The notes: generated by a model from the letters alone, not told the origin. Shown: positions 33,637 to 46,867, counted from the stretch's first letter. The stretch is DNA of 64,000 bases from Peronospora farinosa (GCA_947646735.1 CANTFK010000633.1:1-64000), one strand, 5' to 3'. Numbers and translations are program-made.

Positions 33637-36013
33637 ATGCAGAGTGATGGTCAGTCGAGAAAAAGGCCACAAGAGCCCATTTCAACAGTCCAAATGTGCT
33701 CATTTTGGGGGCCAAAGAAAGCTCCAAAGCTGATAAAGCCGATGAATGTGGTCGGACTTTCTAGTGACGAGACAAGAGCGCTTGATGTACGACGGCGTCT
33801 CGTTGATTCCTCGTCGGAGAGTTATAACTTTATGTTTTACTTTGTCATTGGCGCCATGATGCTCACGTGTTTCGTGTACAATATCTTCTTTAAACGGAAA
33901 ATGGAAGCCAATCTCTTCCAACAGCAAGCAATACCCGAGACAATGCTACGACAAGATGTAATTGCTAGTGATCAAGACATGAATAATTTGTGGGAGTGTG
34001 AAGTTTGCTCTTTTAAGAGCTATGACGCTCAGTTGACATGCATGTTGTGTGGGACTGATCGTTCCTTTAAGCTAATGGACAAGACTGGTCGATCGGGAGA
34101 CGATACTACGAGTGAATATAGTATCAATGCGCTCTTTTCGACCTCGTCCAGTACAAAATATATGTTGTATATGGAAGAAAAGGAGAAGGAGAATCCACTG
34201 ACTCGTAGTACATTGAACAGTAAACCAATGGCTTCTCGATCGATCAAGTCACAGGCGTCAACGAAGATTAACAGGGAATCTTTCAAACAAAAACTCAGTG
34301 TGCTTAATCTTCGACAACAGTCGGCTCGACGTCGGCATGAATGGTCAAGAAAACGTAATGACGATGGAGAACTGATTTGGGTGAGAAAAAAACGTTTTAT
34401 GGACCGGAAGGTACTGCGAAGTCTACGGACGTTGGATGGACTGCATAGTCAGTCATCGACGTCCTTACGTGACTCGATTCTTTCAAGCGGGAGTACCAAC
34501 TCGGTGGGGATTGTGTCGCGTGTTGTTGTATCGCCCAAGAACCCAACGGGACGGTTATCGCTTGAGTCTGCTGATGGAGCGCTGGCAAAGCGCTGCTCCG
34601 ACAGCTCCAAGTTTACGCAGGATGAACTAGAACAGGTTGGCTCGCTATCTTTTCAGCAGAAACATGCGTGGTTTGTACAGCACACAGCGGCTATGGAGGT
34701 GCCATGGGAATATGGACACGTGCTGCTCGAGATCGAGCGTGACAACTTACTCCACAACTCGTGCGAGCAATTACTGTGGGCGACGCCGGATCAGTTTCAT
34801 CAGTCGCTTCGAATTAAGTTTGCGAATGAACCGGGCGTGGATGCTGGAGGATTGGTGCGCGAGTGGTTTACGCTGATGACAAAAGAAGTCTTTGATGACT
34901 CAACTGGCTTATTTTATAGAAGTGGAAATGGCGATGGCCTTATGATCAACCCATCGTCCGCCGAAGCTAGCGTCGATCACCTGATGGTATGCTTCTATCT
35001 TGTATTTTTCGTAGCTAGATTGCGTTGCTCATCTTTTTTGTTTGTTGTGTGCGCAGTATTACCAAGCCATCGGTCGCTTCATTGGCAGGGCGCTTTTTGA
35101 AGGCATTCTGATCGATGCGCATCTGGCGCTCCCAGTGTGCAAGCATATTCTAGCTATCCCCATAACCTTTTCGGATCTTGAGTTCGTGGACAATGATTTG
35201 TACAAGAACTTAAAGTGGCTGCGAGAGAACAAAGATGTGGAATCGCTGGCTTTGGACTTCACGTACGTGCTCTTTCGTGTGATGCTCTCTCCACTCATGT
35301 TTTTTTGTTTACGAGTACTTGTTTTGTCGTTACTACTTTAGTGTCAACGTCGATCAAATGTCAAACACGAAGAAGGTGGTGGATTTGGTACCAAATGGCT
35401 CAAATATCTCTGTGACGGAAGAGAACAAGATGGAGTATATTAACTTGCGCTTCAAGTGGATCGTTGCAACAAGCATATCGCTGCAGCTTGGTTCATTGAT
35501 GCAAGGTCTTTTCTCTATCATCCCCAAGGAGCTGATCTCTGTCTTCGATCATCAAGAGCTGGAGCTTCTGATGTGTGGAATCCCCGACATTGACGTACAA
35601 GACTGGAAATCTCACACTATTTATGTTGGGGAGCGTGACCACCGAGCCATTGCCTGGTTTTGGAATATTGTGCGTGCGTTCACGAATGAGCAGAGGGCGC
35701 GCTTGCTACAGTTTACAACAGGTTCAGCTCGGGTCCCCGTGCAAGGCTTTAAAGCGCTGACCATGAACGACGGGCGCATTTGCCCGTTTACGATTCAATG
35801 CGTCAGCGCCGATGAATGTTTGTATCCGCGGGCTCACACTTGCTTCAACCGGTACGTGGTTAGTTTCTTCTTGTTACAAATCGAGGAAGTGGTTATTTAT
35901 GGTGGTTTCGTCTTTGCAGCATCGATTTACCACGATACAGCAACGAGAAGGACTTGCAAATCGCGTTATCTCTTGTGATCCAAATGGAAGTAACTGGTTT
36001 TACAATTGAGTAA
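33637..36013 (+). CDS. HECT E3 ubiquitin ligase with membrane anchor and RanBP2-type zinc finger
   Basis: Four exons: 33637-34986, 35057-35262, 35342-35851 and 35920-36013; introns 68-79 nt with phases 0, 2 and 2; 719 residues. In order: a short basic N terminus; one transmembrane helix at about 62-84 (FMFYFVIGAMMLTCFVYNIFF); a RanBP2/NZF-type zinc finger at about 116-145 (WECEVCSF ... CMLCG); a basic Ser-rich linker; and a HECT domain from about 340 to the end. The catalytic Cys is in HTCFNRIDLPRYS at about residue 686, intact only after the last splice. HECT ligases accept ubiquitin on this Cys and pass it to substrates; NZF fingers often bind ubiquitin. A single anchor near the N terminus suggests an ER or endosomal membrane ligase facing the cytosol (inference). 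Confidence 0.9.
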
Positions 36014-37471
36014 GCTATACAAGACGCGAGTATTTACTGAGCAGAAGGCACAGCGCATCATCGGAAAATAAGCAAACCATAACAGCGACTAGCTTGGCAA
36101 AACTAGTACTCACATTTGACCCTGCTTAAGGGTTGACATAACAATTCCAGTAGTTTCAAGACGTCGGCCAGTCTGTTCTTCGATGAGCTACACAGTAAAG
36201 CTCTTTGTAGAACAGTGTGCAGCCTAATAGAGCGTCGACATGGATAAAGAATTAATAGTAAATGGCGGACTGTCGCCACATTCAATATTGAGTCCGACTT
36301 GGTCGGTCAAACCTAGTCTGCTCCTAAAAGGGGTCCGTTTTCACACTTTGGAAACGGACTTGCAAGGATAGAAGTCGCAGAACGAATGCTGGGCAGCCCG
36401 CAGCCAACGGCTACATTCCCTTTTTCGAGCAGGGAGTGCTATAAGAATCGGAATGGGATCATAAAGGCTATACAAGGTGTGGTTGGAACGACGTGATGAT
36501 CGGTACGGGCGTGTTGTTGTCCTTAGCTCTGGATATCGAAAAGCTTTGCAAAATATTTGCATGGACCAAACGGAAAAGGTGAGCTCCACTCGGCGAAAGC
36601 GCGTGTAGCGTCATCTGATACATAGCCATTTGTTGGTCATGGAATAAGATTACGCTGCATTTTCACAATCCACAGCAGTATCTGCGACGTGCAGAATCTG
36701 CGACATACAGGAGAAGGCCGGTTACAAGAAGCTGCTGTTTTTGAAGAATAGAATGAGCCTGAACTGAAGGATGCTGAGCTAGATGAGGCTTTGCTCCACG
36801 ACAAATTAGGTCTTGCAATTGTTGACTGTGTAGAGGCCGGCTTGATGGCACGTAAGCCGACGATCTGGAGCCATGATAGGCCACAGTCATCAAGTCGTAG
36901 CACGATTTGCCACCGTCAAGATGAGCAAGTATGCCTTCCACAGGACAAACTTGGCTTTATACTCCGACTGCAATTAGTCCGCAATTTGAGCCTGGTGCAT
37001 AACAGCAACAACAATTTTACTCTAGTGGCAAGCAGCAGCACCATCGCTTGGTGGCTCCAAAGAGGCTCGGTTGGTACGATAACAGCGGACCATGCCATGA
37101 ACCTAGTCGAACTGTCAGCTTCTTTTCGTTTCTCACACGACACGGCTGAGGTTCAATAGCTTGGCTGCACTTTGCCTCACACCATTCACTAGCCATGTCA
37201 GGAAGTGTAAAGAGATAGCATTTTCTTGATTCCAGTTTAGACGGTTGAGATGCTGCTTCATCGCTCCTCGACCGACACCACACAAAAGTGGAGCGATACA
37301 GCAAACTCTATATTGTCCGGACCAGCACGCAGACGAAACAAACTTGGCACCACATGACACCATATATTCCATCCGTAAAGCGAACATTGCAAACAAAACA
37401 ACAGAATATCAGCTCTTTGAGACATTGCGGCTAATCGGTTGCTGCCGCTCCTTGCTACCATGGACATCCAA
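36014..37471. other. Intergenic region, no supported gene
   Basis: About 1.5 kb between the convergent HECT and psq/CENP-B genes. Many frames of 60-120 codons overlap on both strands at 36660-37520 but contradict one another, lack plausible starts and show no domain. The density of readings without a stop may mark a decayed gene or transposon. Confidence 0.4.
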
Positions 37472-38305
37472 CTATCCTCGCGGAAGGAGCACGAATGAGC
37501 ACAATGTAGTGACCCTTTCATCTAAGTAGTCGAGCTTGATTACCATTTCCTGTTCAAACCTCGCGAGTTGAGTATTCAGCTGTTGCATTGTATCCACAAC
37601 AGTTTGTAATGATGTCGTAGAGGCACCCAGTCCATCTTGCGGTTGTCGTGTATTCCCATGTTCCACAACGTGCATGCACGCATTTTCATCCACCGACGTT
37701 GCTATTGTCGTATCAGGTTGTTGCATCTGTATAACACCCATTGCCGGTACAAATTGCTCCGGCAGCTGCTGCATCTCGTCCTGAGACAACACTTTAAGGC
37801 CATAGACTTTTTTAAAGTGCTTCAACCACTTGATCATTGCCGTAAATGGTATTTTAGAATTTCCCTCAATTGCGTATTGCATAAAGAGATCCGACACTTT
37901 AGTAGTTAATGCATCGGCTGATACTGGTCGACCCAATGTCCTTTGGCGGATAATCCATCGATAAAGTTCCTGCTCGACACCCGGATGATGTTCAGGCACA
38001 GATTTAAGTGTCTTACGCTTCAATTTTGTCATGCCTTCAGCATCAATACAAAAAGCCAGTATACGGTCTTTGTTCTTCTTGATATCTGATACTTGCTGAC
38101 GACTGATACCAAACTCATGCGCAATGGCGATCGGCTGTTCACCGGCTTCGAGACGCTCAAGAACCTGTTGTTTGTCATGAATCGAAAGTACCACTCGCTT
38201 ACGCTTCGTAGAGGTGGCATGAGGATGTGCGTTAGTAGATAGTGGTGTACATAGGCGATGATCTATCGTGACGCCGAGGTCAATGCCATCGTCACTGCTG
38301 CTCAT
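37472..38305 (-). CDS. Psq/CENP-B-type helix-turn-helix protein, possible domesticated transposase
   Basis: Single frame of 277 residues from the ATG opening MSSSDDGIDLG. Residues about 30-85 form a psq/CENP-B N-terminal HTH: KRKRVVLSIHDKQQVLERLE, then GEQPIAIAHEFGISRQQVSD and IKKNKDRIL. A second domain at about 100-175 (HPGVEQELYRWIIRQRTLGR to FTAMIKWLKHFKKVYGLK) is the CENP-B/Tc5 HTH region. The remaining 100 residues are Gln/Thr-rich with a heptad-like segment (VVDTMQQLNTQLARFEQEMV). In pogo/Tigger transposases these two domains precede a DDE catalytic domain; none follows here, and none is seen nearby. So it is either a truncated element or a host DNA-binding protein that keeps only the DNA-binding half. 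Confidence 0.75.
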   Translation of the reverse strand: MSSSDDGIDLGVTIDHRLCTPLSTNAHPHATSTKRKRVVLSIHDKQQVLERLEAGEQPIAIAHEFGISRQQVSDIKKNKDRILAFCIDAEGMTKLKRKTLKSVPEHHPGVEQELYRWIIRQRTLGRPVSADALTTKVSDLFMQYAIEGNSKIPFTAMIKWLKHFKKVYGLKVLSQDEMQQLPEQFVPAMGVIQMQQPDTTIATSVDENACMHVVEHGNTRQPQDGLGASTTSLQTVVDTMQQLNTQLARFEQEMVIKLDYLDERVTTLCSFVLLPRG

Positions 38306-38454
38306 GAAATATAGCTTCACTTTGAGAGCTACACGTATACTACGTCGTTTCTAATGTCGTATACAAATATAAGAAACGCCCTCTCTTTTTTGTAAAATGG
38401 GTTTAGAAATAAGATTATCAAAACCATTCGGATCTTTTAGAAACCCGTTCATCA

Positions 38455-38829
38455 ATGAGCTCGTCGACGTCCTCCAGCGCGTCTTCGCTCTTTACTAGCA
38501 ACAGCCGTATATATATATAACCCTTCTTTCATCTACTATCGTACATCTCTATAGCATTATCTAACGTCGCTGTCTGCAGTCTCACAGGACTTGTTGCTAC
38601 TTGCAAAGAAACGAAAGGCCGAGGAAGAGGCGGTTCAGGACTTGAATACGGGTACAGCGTGTTGAAATTGTGTGCAATACATAAAAGACATACATACAAT
38701 AAAGAGATGGATGAACGACTTTTGCTGCTAATGTTGGTAGTGCTGCTACAGGAGACACTTATGCGATTACGGGCCAAGACGCAGCAGCTCCAAAACGATA
38801 AATGGATGTACCAGGACGTCCAGATATAA
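38455..38829 (+). CDS. Small unknown protein, 82 residues, three exons
   Basis: Proposed exons 38455-38506, 38580-38651 and 38705-38829; introns of 73 and 53 nt with GT/AG ends, both phase 1, and all three pieces stay open and in frame. The product begins with a Ser-rich segment (MSSSTSSSASSLFTSNS), then has a charged helix (LLLLAKKRKAEEEAVQDL), a hydrophobic Leu-rich stretch (ERLLLLMLVVLLQETLMRLR) and ends KWMYQDVQI. I do not know the family. It is included because three independent short pieces join in phase to a sensible helical protein. It lies divergent from the psq/CENP-B gene and convergent with succinyl-CoA ligase. Confidence 0.45.
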
Positions 38830-39057
38830 AGCACTGCAATCGCCACGTCATTTTTTTCTCAATGTGAACTCGTCGTTTACCGTACTTTGAGTTTGTCATG
38901 CTCATTGTTTCTAGGCATTAACGTGACTACATCAGAAAAGGAGCGAGCAACTGACTATTCGTCAACGCAGAGCAATTCTTCCTCATCTCCAGCTACCAAG
39001 TGACTGGGTGCGTCGCTTGATCTTTCGCGACCTCTTTCCATTTTCTGCACCCACACT

Positions 39058-40105
39058 TTATTCGCGCTTCTTTATCTCCTCAAGCAGCGTCATACCAAGA
39101 CGAGCAGGCGATCGCGTAACTGCAACGCCAGCAGCTTCAAGCGCAGCAAACTTTCCAGCAGCCGTGCCCTTGCCACCCGACACAATAGCACCAGCGTGGC
39201 CCATGCGACGTCCAGGAGGAGCCGTCGTGCCAGCAATAAAGCTCACTACAGGCTTGTTAGGATCCCCGTGGGCCATAAGCCATTCAGCAGCCTCCTCTTC
39301 GGCCGATCCGCCAATCTCACCCACCATGATGATACCCTCAGTCTCCGGGTCGTTGGTAAAGCGTTCAAGGCAGTCAATAAAGTTGGTTCCATTGAACGGG
39401 TCCCCGCCAATGCCAATAACCGTGGACTGGCCCAAACCCAACGCCGTAGTCTGTGCCACCGCCTCGTATGTGAGGGTACCCGATCGAGACACAATACCGA
39501 TCTTGCCCTTCTGGTGGATGTAGCCGGGCATGATGCCCATTTTACACTCACCTGGCTTGATGATACCGGGGCAATTGGGGCCAATAAGGCGCGTCGTCTT
39601 CTGGTTACGCAAGTGCCACTTGACTTTGACCATATCCTGCTGTGGGATACCCTCCGTGATAGCCACGACAAGGGGAATCTCAGCCTCAATAGCCTCAATA
39701 ATGGATGCAGCACAGAATGGTGGCGGCACATAAATGACTGAAGCATCGGCACCCGTCTCTTTCTTGGCCTCAGCCACGGTATTAAAAACAGGCAGACCCA
39801 AGTGTGTAGAGCCACCTTTCTTAGGGGTTACACCACCCACCATCTTGGTACCATACTCAATAGCTTGCTCTGAGTGAAACGTACCCTATTACAGTACAAG
39901 AGTCATACATAACAAGAATCAGAGTGTTTTATCCGACAAAAAATCGCTGGATGTTTTTCAAAAATCTCTTTATTACCTGCTTGCCAGTAAACCCCTGACA
40001 AATAACTCTTGTGTCCTTATTAATCCACACTTTTGCAGATGCAGACATGTTGCGTGTAGCTTGTCCAGCCACAGCCACGGTCTTCACGGATGAACGAGCA
40101 AACAT
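39058..40105 (-). CDS. SUCLG1: Succinyl-CoA ligase alpha subunit, mitochondrial
   Basis: Two exons: 40105-39977 and 39885-39058, 91-nt intron (phase 0), 318 residues. Residues 1-22 ([20 protein letters not shown]) look like a mitochondrial presequence. Then come the CoA-binding Rossmann region ([19 protein letters not shown] and GGVTPKKGG), [41 protein letters not shown], and [18 protein letters not shown], which contains the active-site His (about residue 271) that is phosphorylated in catalysis. The enzyme, with a beta subunit not in this window, interconverts succinyl-CoA and succinate with ATP or GTP formation in the citric acid cycle. Confidence 0.97.
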
Positions 40106-40387
40106 CGTGCCAAAAATCCCAAGCTTTCGATATATCTGAATTTTTTTCCTAAGGGGGTCTTCTGCGCTCGTCCACCCGACGTTTTTATCGTATGTATTTC
40201 CACCAATCAGATAGACGAATACATCTCAAGCGAGTTTTCGCCAATAGATGACGAGAGATGCACGTAGCTACCACATGGACGTGTTGTGTGTGTACACATC
40301 ACTTCAACGTCAAATTAATTGTATACTTTGTGTGTTCATTCATTGTGCTCCTGACAATTCAAGTCTGGATCAATTTGATCTTCAGCG

Positions 40388-43300
40388 CTAGTAGTGACTA
40401 TTGCGAATAACACGCTCCGAGCTATTTTGAATCTTGACAACCTCGTTAGGAATCTCGTGGCGTAACCACAGTCGCAAGAGCCGCTCACGCCGCTCCTCAT
40501 TCAAATATAACGGACGCCCTTTGCTGAGCTCTCGATTACGTTCGCCAAATTCTTCGCCGTACTCGTCCACGTAAAGGCTTCCCACATAAGCTGCCAATTT
40601 CCAGTATACCAGCAGCACGGCGCCCTCTAGCACAAGCAAAAACATACCGCTACCTCGTCCACATTTCTTGGCGTGAACGGTACATGCACCTGGGTTGGCC
40701 TCGTCCGGGTACCCACCCTTGTCCAGATGAATTGATGGACATGTGTTAGCAGCACAAAGCAGCATTCCACACAAAAGACAGACAGCAGGTCGCGCGGGGA
40801 ACTGGTGACACGCATGACATTTGCGCTTTGCCAGCTCCGAGTAAAACTTCACGTACGGTCGAGGCAACGAGCGGAGATACCGGGTACGATTTGAACCCGA
40901 ACTAAACACCGAAATGGTCGAGTGCATAGTATGCAGGTCCCGGCTCAGCACTGACGGTAACATCAGCTTCTGGGTGCGATCCACATTGGCAGTCGTGAGC
41001 CACTGCTGAAGAACATCGTGTGGGTCGTTCATTTCTTCGTATGCAGCCTTGAAACGATGTACCCACCCAAATACGAGCTGAGCGAGAACTGCCCGCTCTT
41101 TATTGTCTGTTGATTCGTGGAGCTGTAGAGCGTTCAACTTTACAAACCCGACGGTGAGGACGTCTTCTTGCGTAATAAATATTGGCTTCGAAGCCGCTGT
41201 CGAGCCATAACGATGGTGTGGCGTAGCTTGCGTTGTCAAGGACCGAATCATGAATGTAGCCACCTTGGCAAGAGGTACAACTTCACATGCAACGACATTC
41301 AGAAGCTGCCGCCTATTTGCAACAGGCTCCACGTCGAAAGCACCGTCACACCTATTCACAAGTGCTTCCAGAAGTAGCTCCAATTCATGCCCCACAGCGT
41401 CCTCTACATTTGTATAGTGACCTTCAATAGCAGTAGCAGTATTCGCAGAAAAGCAGGCAGTGAAAAGCGATACGTTTTCCTCCGAAAACGCGAGATCGTC
41501 GGCCATCGCATTAGTGAACTCCTCTGTCCGCGTGATGGCATACCACAGCAACGTTTGCACTAGGCGTGCAAGCACCACAAGCCGAGCGATATATACCGCA
41601 TCTTCTTCACTTTTCGCGAAAAGTAGACCCTTCATCAGCACGCTACCCAAATGATTAAGCAACAGTGGTTTCTGAGGCCATCGTACCTTGCCCCACTGGC
41701 TCTGCTTTCGCGTTTGTGTCTGTGTGCTTGGATGCTCGCTCTCAAGCAACACGGTTCCATCAGAAAGAATATCCGACCCTCCATAATATAGTAAGTGAAG
41801 AATTTTCTCGTACAAATCAGTTGGTGTCGTGGAAGGATTCGTAAGAAAGCGTGTGCTGACATGTCTTAGCATCAGCGGTAAGAAACGCATGGCTCCCAGA
41901 AAGAGGTGCTCTCGCAACTGATCCGAGTCATGCGCATCAAGAAAAGAGCAAAGCAATGTGTGAAACAGTGCGTTGCAACCAGAGGTAGTGTATCGTTCCG
42001 GCTGGGACTTTTGCATGGCACCACACGCTACCTTGTGGACTGCCATGCAGAGTGACGACAGACCGTCATCTAACCACTTAATCATGTGCTGCATTTCCTC
42101 AGGATTCTCACTACTTGACAAAATAGAAGCTGAATCGAGCTTTTGTTCCGACAGTGCCGCATTCGCTTCTTTGTTAATATCTGTTGACCCATCAACACCA
42201 GCGTCTGTAGCAACATGCTCCTCCTTAGTCCTAACGGCATGCTCCAGCCAGCGAACCATTTCCAACTGTGTTACAGTAGCCATGGATATCTCTTCAGTCC
42301 CGCCGATCGATACCCTGCGCTTCATAGTTGGAAGAAATTTGCTTTCTTGGTCCGTTGTTGTCGGGATCAGCACGTTCGAGATTGATTTGCATAGTGGGCA
42401 CAAAAACTCCTTCTTTGTGACGTCAACAGCATTCAACGCATGCCGATGATGCCCACCAGTTATTGCACGTTGGAACTGGGAGGTATGATATGATTCCCAG
42501 CACTTCTGGTGCACGGAATGGCCACACAGACGCACGTGCACAGGTATGTCTTCACCGACGTGCATCTCGTCCATAGGTGTACTTAGAAACTGATCATGCG
42601 AGCCACCATTTAGTCGAGAAAGAGCGGGTGAGCACTGGGCAAAACCAACGTAGCACATAAAGCTGTTTTCAGAGTTCATCGAGTGGCACATTGCACACTC
42701 CACCACGAGCGCATCGTCATCCATTATATCACCACTCCCACCCATTTCAACATCACTGTCATCACCTGCAGCATCAGATGCATTCGGTATGTGCTTTTCG
42801 CGTTCACCCTCAGTGCCTGATTCATCGTCTCCAGCAGAAGCATGCTCAGTGTCGTTTGCCATCGCTTTCATTTGCTCAGCAAAGGCAGCTTGTCGCATTC
42901 GCATCTGCTGCATTGCCCGCATTTGTGCTTCTTTTCGTCTTTGCGCCAAGGCCAACTTGCGTGCAGCTTCGTCACGCGACTCTTGCTCGTTCACTTGATG
43001 TTGCTCCACTACACTTCGGCATTCAGGACTAATGCGGGACAGCCGATGTAGTAGCCAGTCAATTCCACGGCCAATCTCGTGTTTTTGGTCACCGTCTAAC
43101 TTTGTCATGCTTGCACTTCCGCCGTGGCTTGACCAAGGGTTCAGCTTCAACAGAAGATACAAAATCGCGCAGCGTGAATTTGCGCCCGAGTACAGTCTGG
43201 GCTGGTCTTGGGAAACCCACTCAATAAAGTTGTCTGTTATCCGAGAAGCTCGCTCGAGTTCGAAGTGTTCTGCGTCCGAGGCAGGATTCATCGTTTGAAA

Positions 43301-46300
43301 GTAACGGGTGTCTTCCACGACATACAGCTGAAGCGTGAACAAGTGCACAGCTCTTGAAAGAACACTGAGGCTGCTATGGACATCAGTTGTGGCACGCCAC
43401 AACGACTCGTACACCAGTCGTCGCGCATCTTCGTGCAAAATTGATATGCGAGACAGTCGAAAGCCTAGCGGACATGGTAAAAATATGTTCACCATTGGGA
43501 AATCAAGCCAAGTCGAGTGAGTGTCGTTTGGACTGCCGTCTACTTGCTCCTGTTCTCGTTTCTTAGACGAGCGGAGACGGTGTTGAAACCAGTTTTCATG
43601 AGCTGATTCATGTTGCTTTCGCGTCAGATGTGCAAAAGTCGGATTATACTCTGCGTACAGCTCCGGCTTTAATCGATACTGAAATTTACCTCCATTTTGT
43701 GAATCCGCGGCGCCAGAAGATGCTGAAAATCCTGCCTCCACACACACCTCTTTCAAGATTTGATCTAGAATCGGACCTCCTGAGAAATTGACCGGAAATA
43801 GGTTTTCGCGACTTAAGAAAAACTCATTTGCAATCTTAGATAAGTCACTGTGTGCACAAGGTCCAACGCACAGACGCTGAACAATTTCTCGGCGCAGATA
43901 CGGAACTAGGCTACGCATAGCGTCTCCATCTGCCATCTTTGGTGGCAACTCGGACGCGAGCTGCGATAACAGAGCTAAACACTCGGTCACCATTAGCTCT
44001 GCCTCTTTTGCGTCGGAGCTTTGTACTGCTTCATACCACGCTTTGGCGTCAAAACGCTGCATGATCGATGTCATTATCCAATCGACGCCCAAAAGCTGGA
44101 AACTAAACTGAAGCAACAGTAGATCAAGATCACGGAATCGAGCACAGAACGGTGGCTCACCGTAGTTCATACTATGGTTGACCACTGACATGCCATTGCG
44201 CACCCACAATCCAGAATGCACTTGAGCATCCCATACAATTGCTTGTAGCACAGGATCGATTAAATGCACCCGATGCCAAAACCCGATGGGACTATCAACA
44301 TCGTGAATCCACACCGATTCATCGTTCTTCAACACACTGCTTTGAAGCATAGACAGAAAGGTATCCAAACCGTTCGCAGAGTCACTTAACGCCCGAATCA
44401 ATTGTGATAGCGTGCGCTGGAGGGGGAAGTGACATGACACTGCCGTCTCAAGCTGGTCTGCACGAAGAGTGTCGCCAACCTGGTAATCCGGAGGAGGGAA
44501 ATACTTGCCAGCTGATGCTAACCAAAAGTAAAAAGCCTCCAGTATTGCTTTTAAGAGCTTTGTAATCAAATGCTGTGACGCCTCCGGAGAATGCATAACC
44601 TCAGGCCCGCCAGCAGTCTTGAAAGCGTTTGATACAACCCACGAAGACACATCTGAAGTCGTTGACACGAACTCCACGGTCACAACCCACCCACGTGATT
44701 CCATCTCAACATGATCTCCAAACCGTCGAACCTCTGAGCATGCCCCTTGAATGAAGGCAAGATAAAGCAAAAAGCGAGCTAGACGCGAGCCCCCTTTGTC
44801 CAGCACAAAACTTTCGGAAATGCCCTCAATTTGCAGGACATATCGCAAATCCAGCAAGCCTGACATGTAGCGGCGGCACACGAAAACTGGTGACGTGACA
44901 TCTAGCATGAACCGTCCAGTAAGTTCGGTTTCAGGGGGCAAACTTAAGAATGGCGACACCTCTCTTTGGTATCTAATGTGGTAACCTGCTCGTTCAGCTT
45001 CGAGTACTAGGGTGCTTACATTGACGTCTCGTAGTGTAGGCCCCTGCGAACGCTGGATGCCCATCGCAAACACATCCCATATATCGAGTTCTCGGTTATA
45101 ATCTGGATGCAGCACGTGTACCATGTTATCCCAGGTATCTTCAAACGCAATATCGACGAACTCTGTTTTCTCCTTCTTGCGCAGGGTCTCAAGAACTGAA
45201 TTTACCAGCACTTCCAGAAGGTCATGTTCGGCAACCAGTTTTTTCACAAAGGTGGCCCGATTAAAGAACTGCACGCTGAATGCTAATATGGTGGCCGTTG
45301 AGCTGCCAACTCCCGCAGCAAATTCTCGATAAAGCTGGCGGTACGACGACGTAAACGAGATTGCAAATGCTTGCTTAAAAAGGGGGTCGGCCAAAAGAGC
45401 CATTAGCAGGCTGTGAAGAGCATCGCTTCCAGTTTTGGGCAAGAACGAATCAGCCATTATAACAGCCCGGAGCATCGGATAATCGTATACTTCATCGACT
45501 TCCATGCTGCAACAGGTATGCTCTAAATTCTCCACAGCGCACATCTGCATCCCAAAATTGAAGCGTTAGAATGTATAACAGCCAATGTAAGCATGGTTTA
45601 TGCTGCAAATATTTGTGCCGATCCGTACCCTTTCACAAATCAGGCGACAAAGCCCGTCTGAAAGATTTGCTAGTGAAGCAAGCCATTGAAGCAACGAGTT
45701 GATCAAGGGCACCCTTGCTTTGTATTCGCACGATACAATAGAAGCCACAATTCCATGCTTGTGCAAGGATGATGCAAGTTCAAGAACATCTTCGCGAGAT
45801 GCCTTCGCTCGCACAGTGCTCTGCTTCTGCGACGATGTTTCACCGACAATCTTGAGCATTTGGTACTGCTTATACGACCGCAAACAACAAGCACTTCAGT
45901 CCAATTATCACACCATTCAATACTTTTTTTCTACGTACAGCAATCGCAGGGTGGGCCTTATTTAACGCTGTCGCAAATTCTTGCGACGTTTGCAATTCGT
46001 TATAGTGCACAATAACTGAATAGCGTCTATCCGGTAACTGACTCGCCAGTTTATCCCGCACCACGTCCAAGTCGCTCGAATAAATCACCGAGCCGAATCT
46101 AGCTTCCTTTATTGCATCCAGTACTAACTTCATCACTTCCACGATACATTCACGTGAATTCACCAGCAAATCCGGCGGCAAAAAGCTCAGCGGGTCTGCA
46201 TCTTGTGCTCCCTACCACAATGAATCTCATAAGCCATATCGTTTTCTATCTTATCAGTTAACTCTTACCAAAAAAAGAAATATCTTACCTTGTGTCGTGT

Positions 46301-46867
46301 GCAAAAACCTTCGGACGCCCAGGCTTCAGTATCTCCACAATCACAGCAGCCTCCACTTTGTGTATAGTAGAAAAACACTTCATGGTCTTCATGATCACTA
46401 GAAATAAAGCAATTGTTGCACATGACACACGTTTCGTCCACCTATTCAACAGCCACATACAACCCCACACATCAAAACATCCTCGTCAGCTACACCATTC
46501 CAGTCTTCTCCTTCAAGATTTCACTTCTAACCTGACAAACTTTACAGTTCCAAGCAATATCACCAGGTTTAAATTCATAGGCGCACATGCGTTTCGGCAG
46601 TTTTTCGAGCGCTTGGCGGCTCTTGGCGTCCAAAACGCAAGTTTCCAGCTCATCCAACAGTCGTTTTTCCTCTCCCTCGTGCTCCTTTTCACCCCAAGAT
46701 GTACTCGCCTTCATTCCATCCAGAATCAAGCGTACTTTAGTCTCGGAACCGCTTATAACGCAATCGCCATCGTCTTGTTCCTGGTCCTGATTGCTGTCGT
46801 GACGCGTCATAATCGACGTCGCACGACGCTGGTCAACGACACTCCGTGCACGTGCAAACAAATCCAT
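40388..46867 (-). CDS. UBR1: UBR1/UBR2-type N-degron E3 ubiquitin ligase
   Basis: Five exons: 46867-46532, 46441-46289, 46211-45939, 45868-45629 and 45544-40388; introns 71-91 nt, all phase 0; about 2052 residues. The UBR box (about residues 92-162) spans exons 1 and 2: AYEFKPGDIAWNCKVCQ, then the Cys/His-rich zinc cluster from DETCVMC through GGCCDCGD to GFCTRH. It binds basic N-terminal residues. A ClpS-like domain (about 200-310, YSVIVHYNELQTSQEFATAL), which binds bulky hydrophobic N-termini, spans exons 3 and 4. A RING-H2 lies at about 1280-1390 (CAMCHS, LCGHSVHQKCWESY, CPLCKS) and the C-terminal UBR autoinhibitory/cap domain closes the protein (KCHACHQFPARPAVCLLCG, with SLYVDEYGEEFGE). 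This is the full Arg/N-degron recognin layout. Confidence 0.93.

Noticed and set aside
36663..37529. Set of overlapping 75-122 codon frames on both strands
   Set aside because: They contradict one another, have poor starts and no family signature; a decayed element is possible but not shown.
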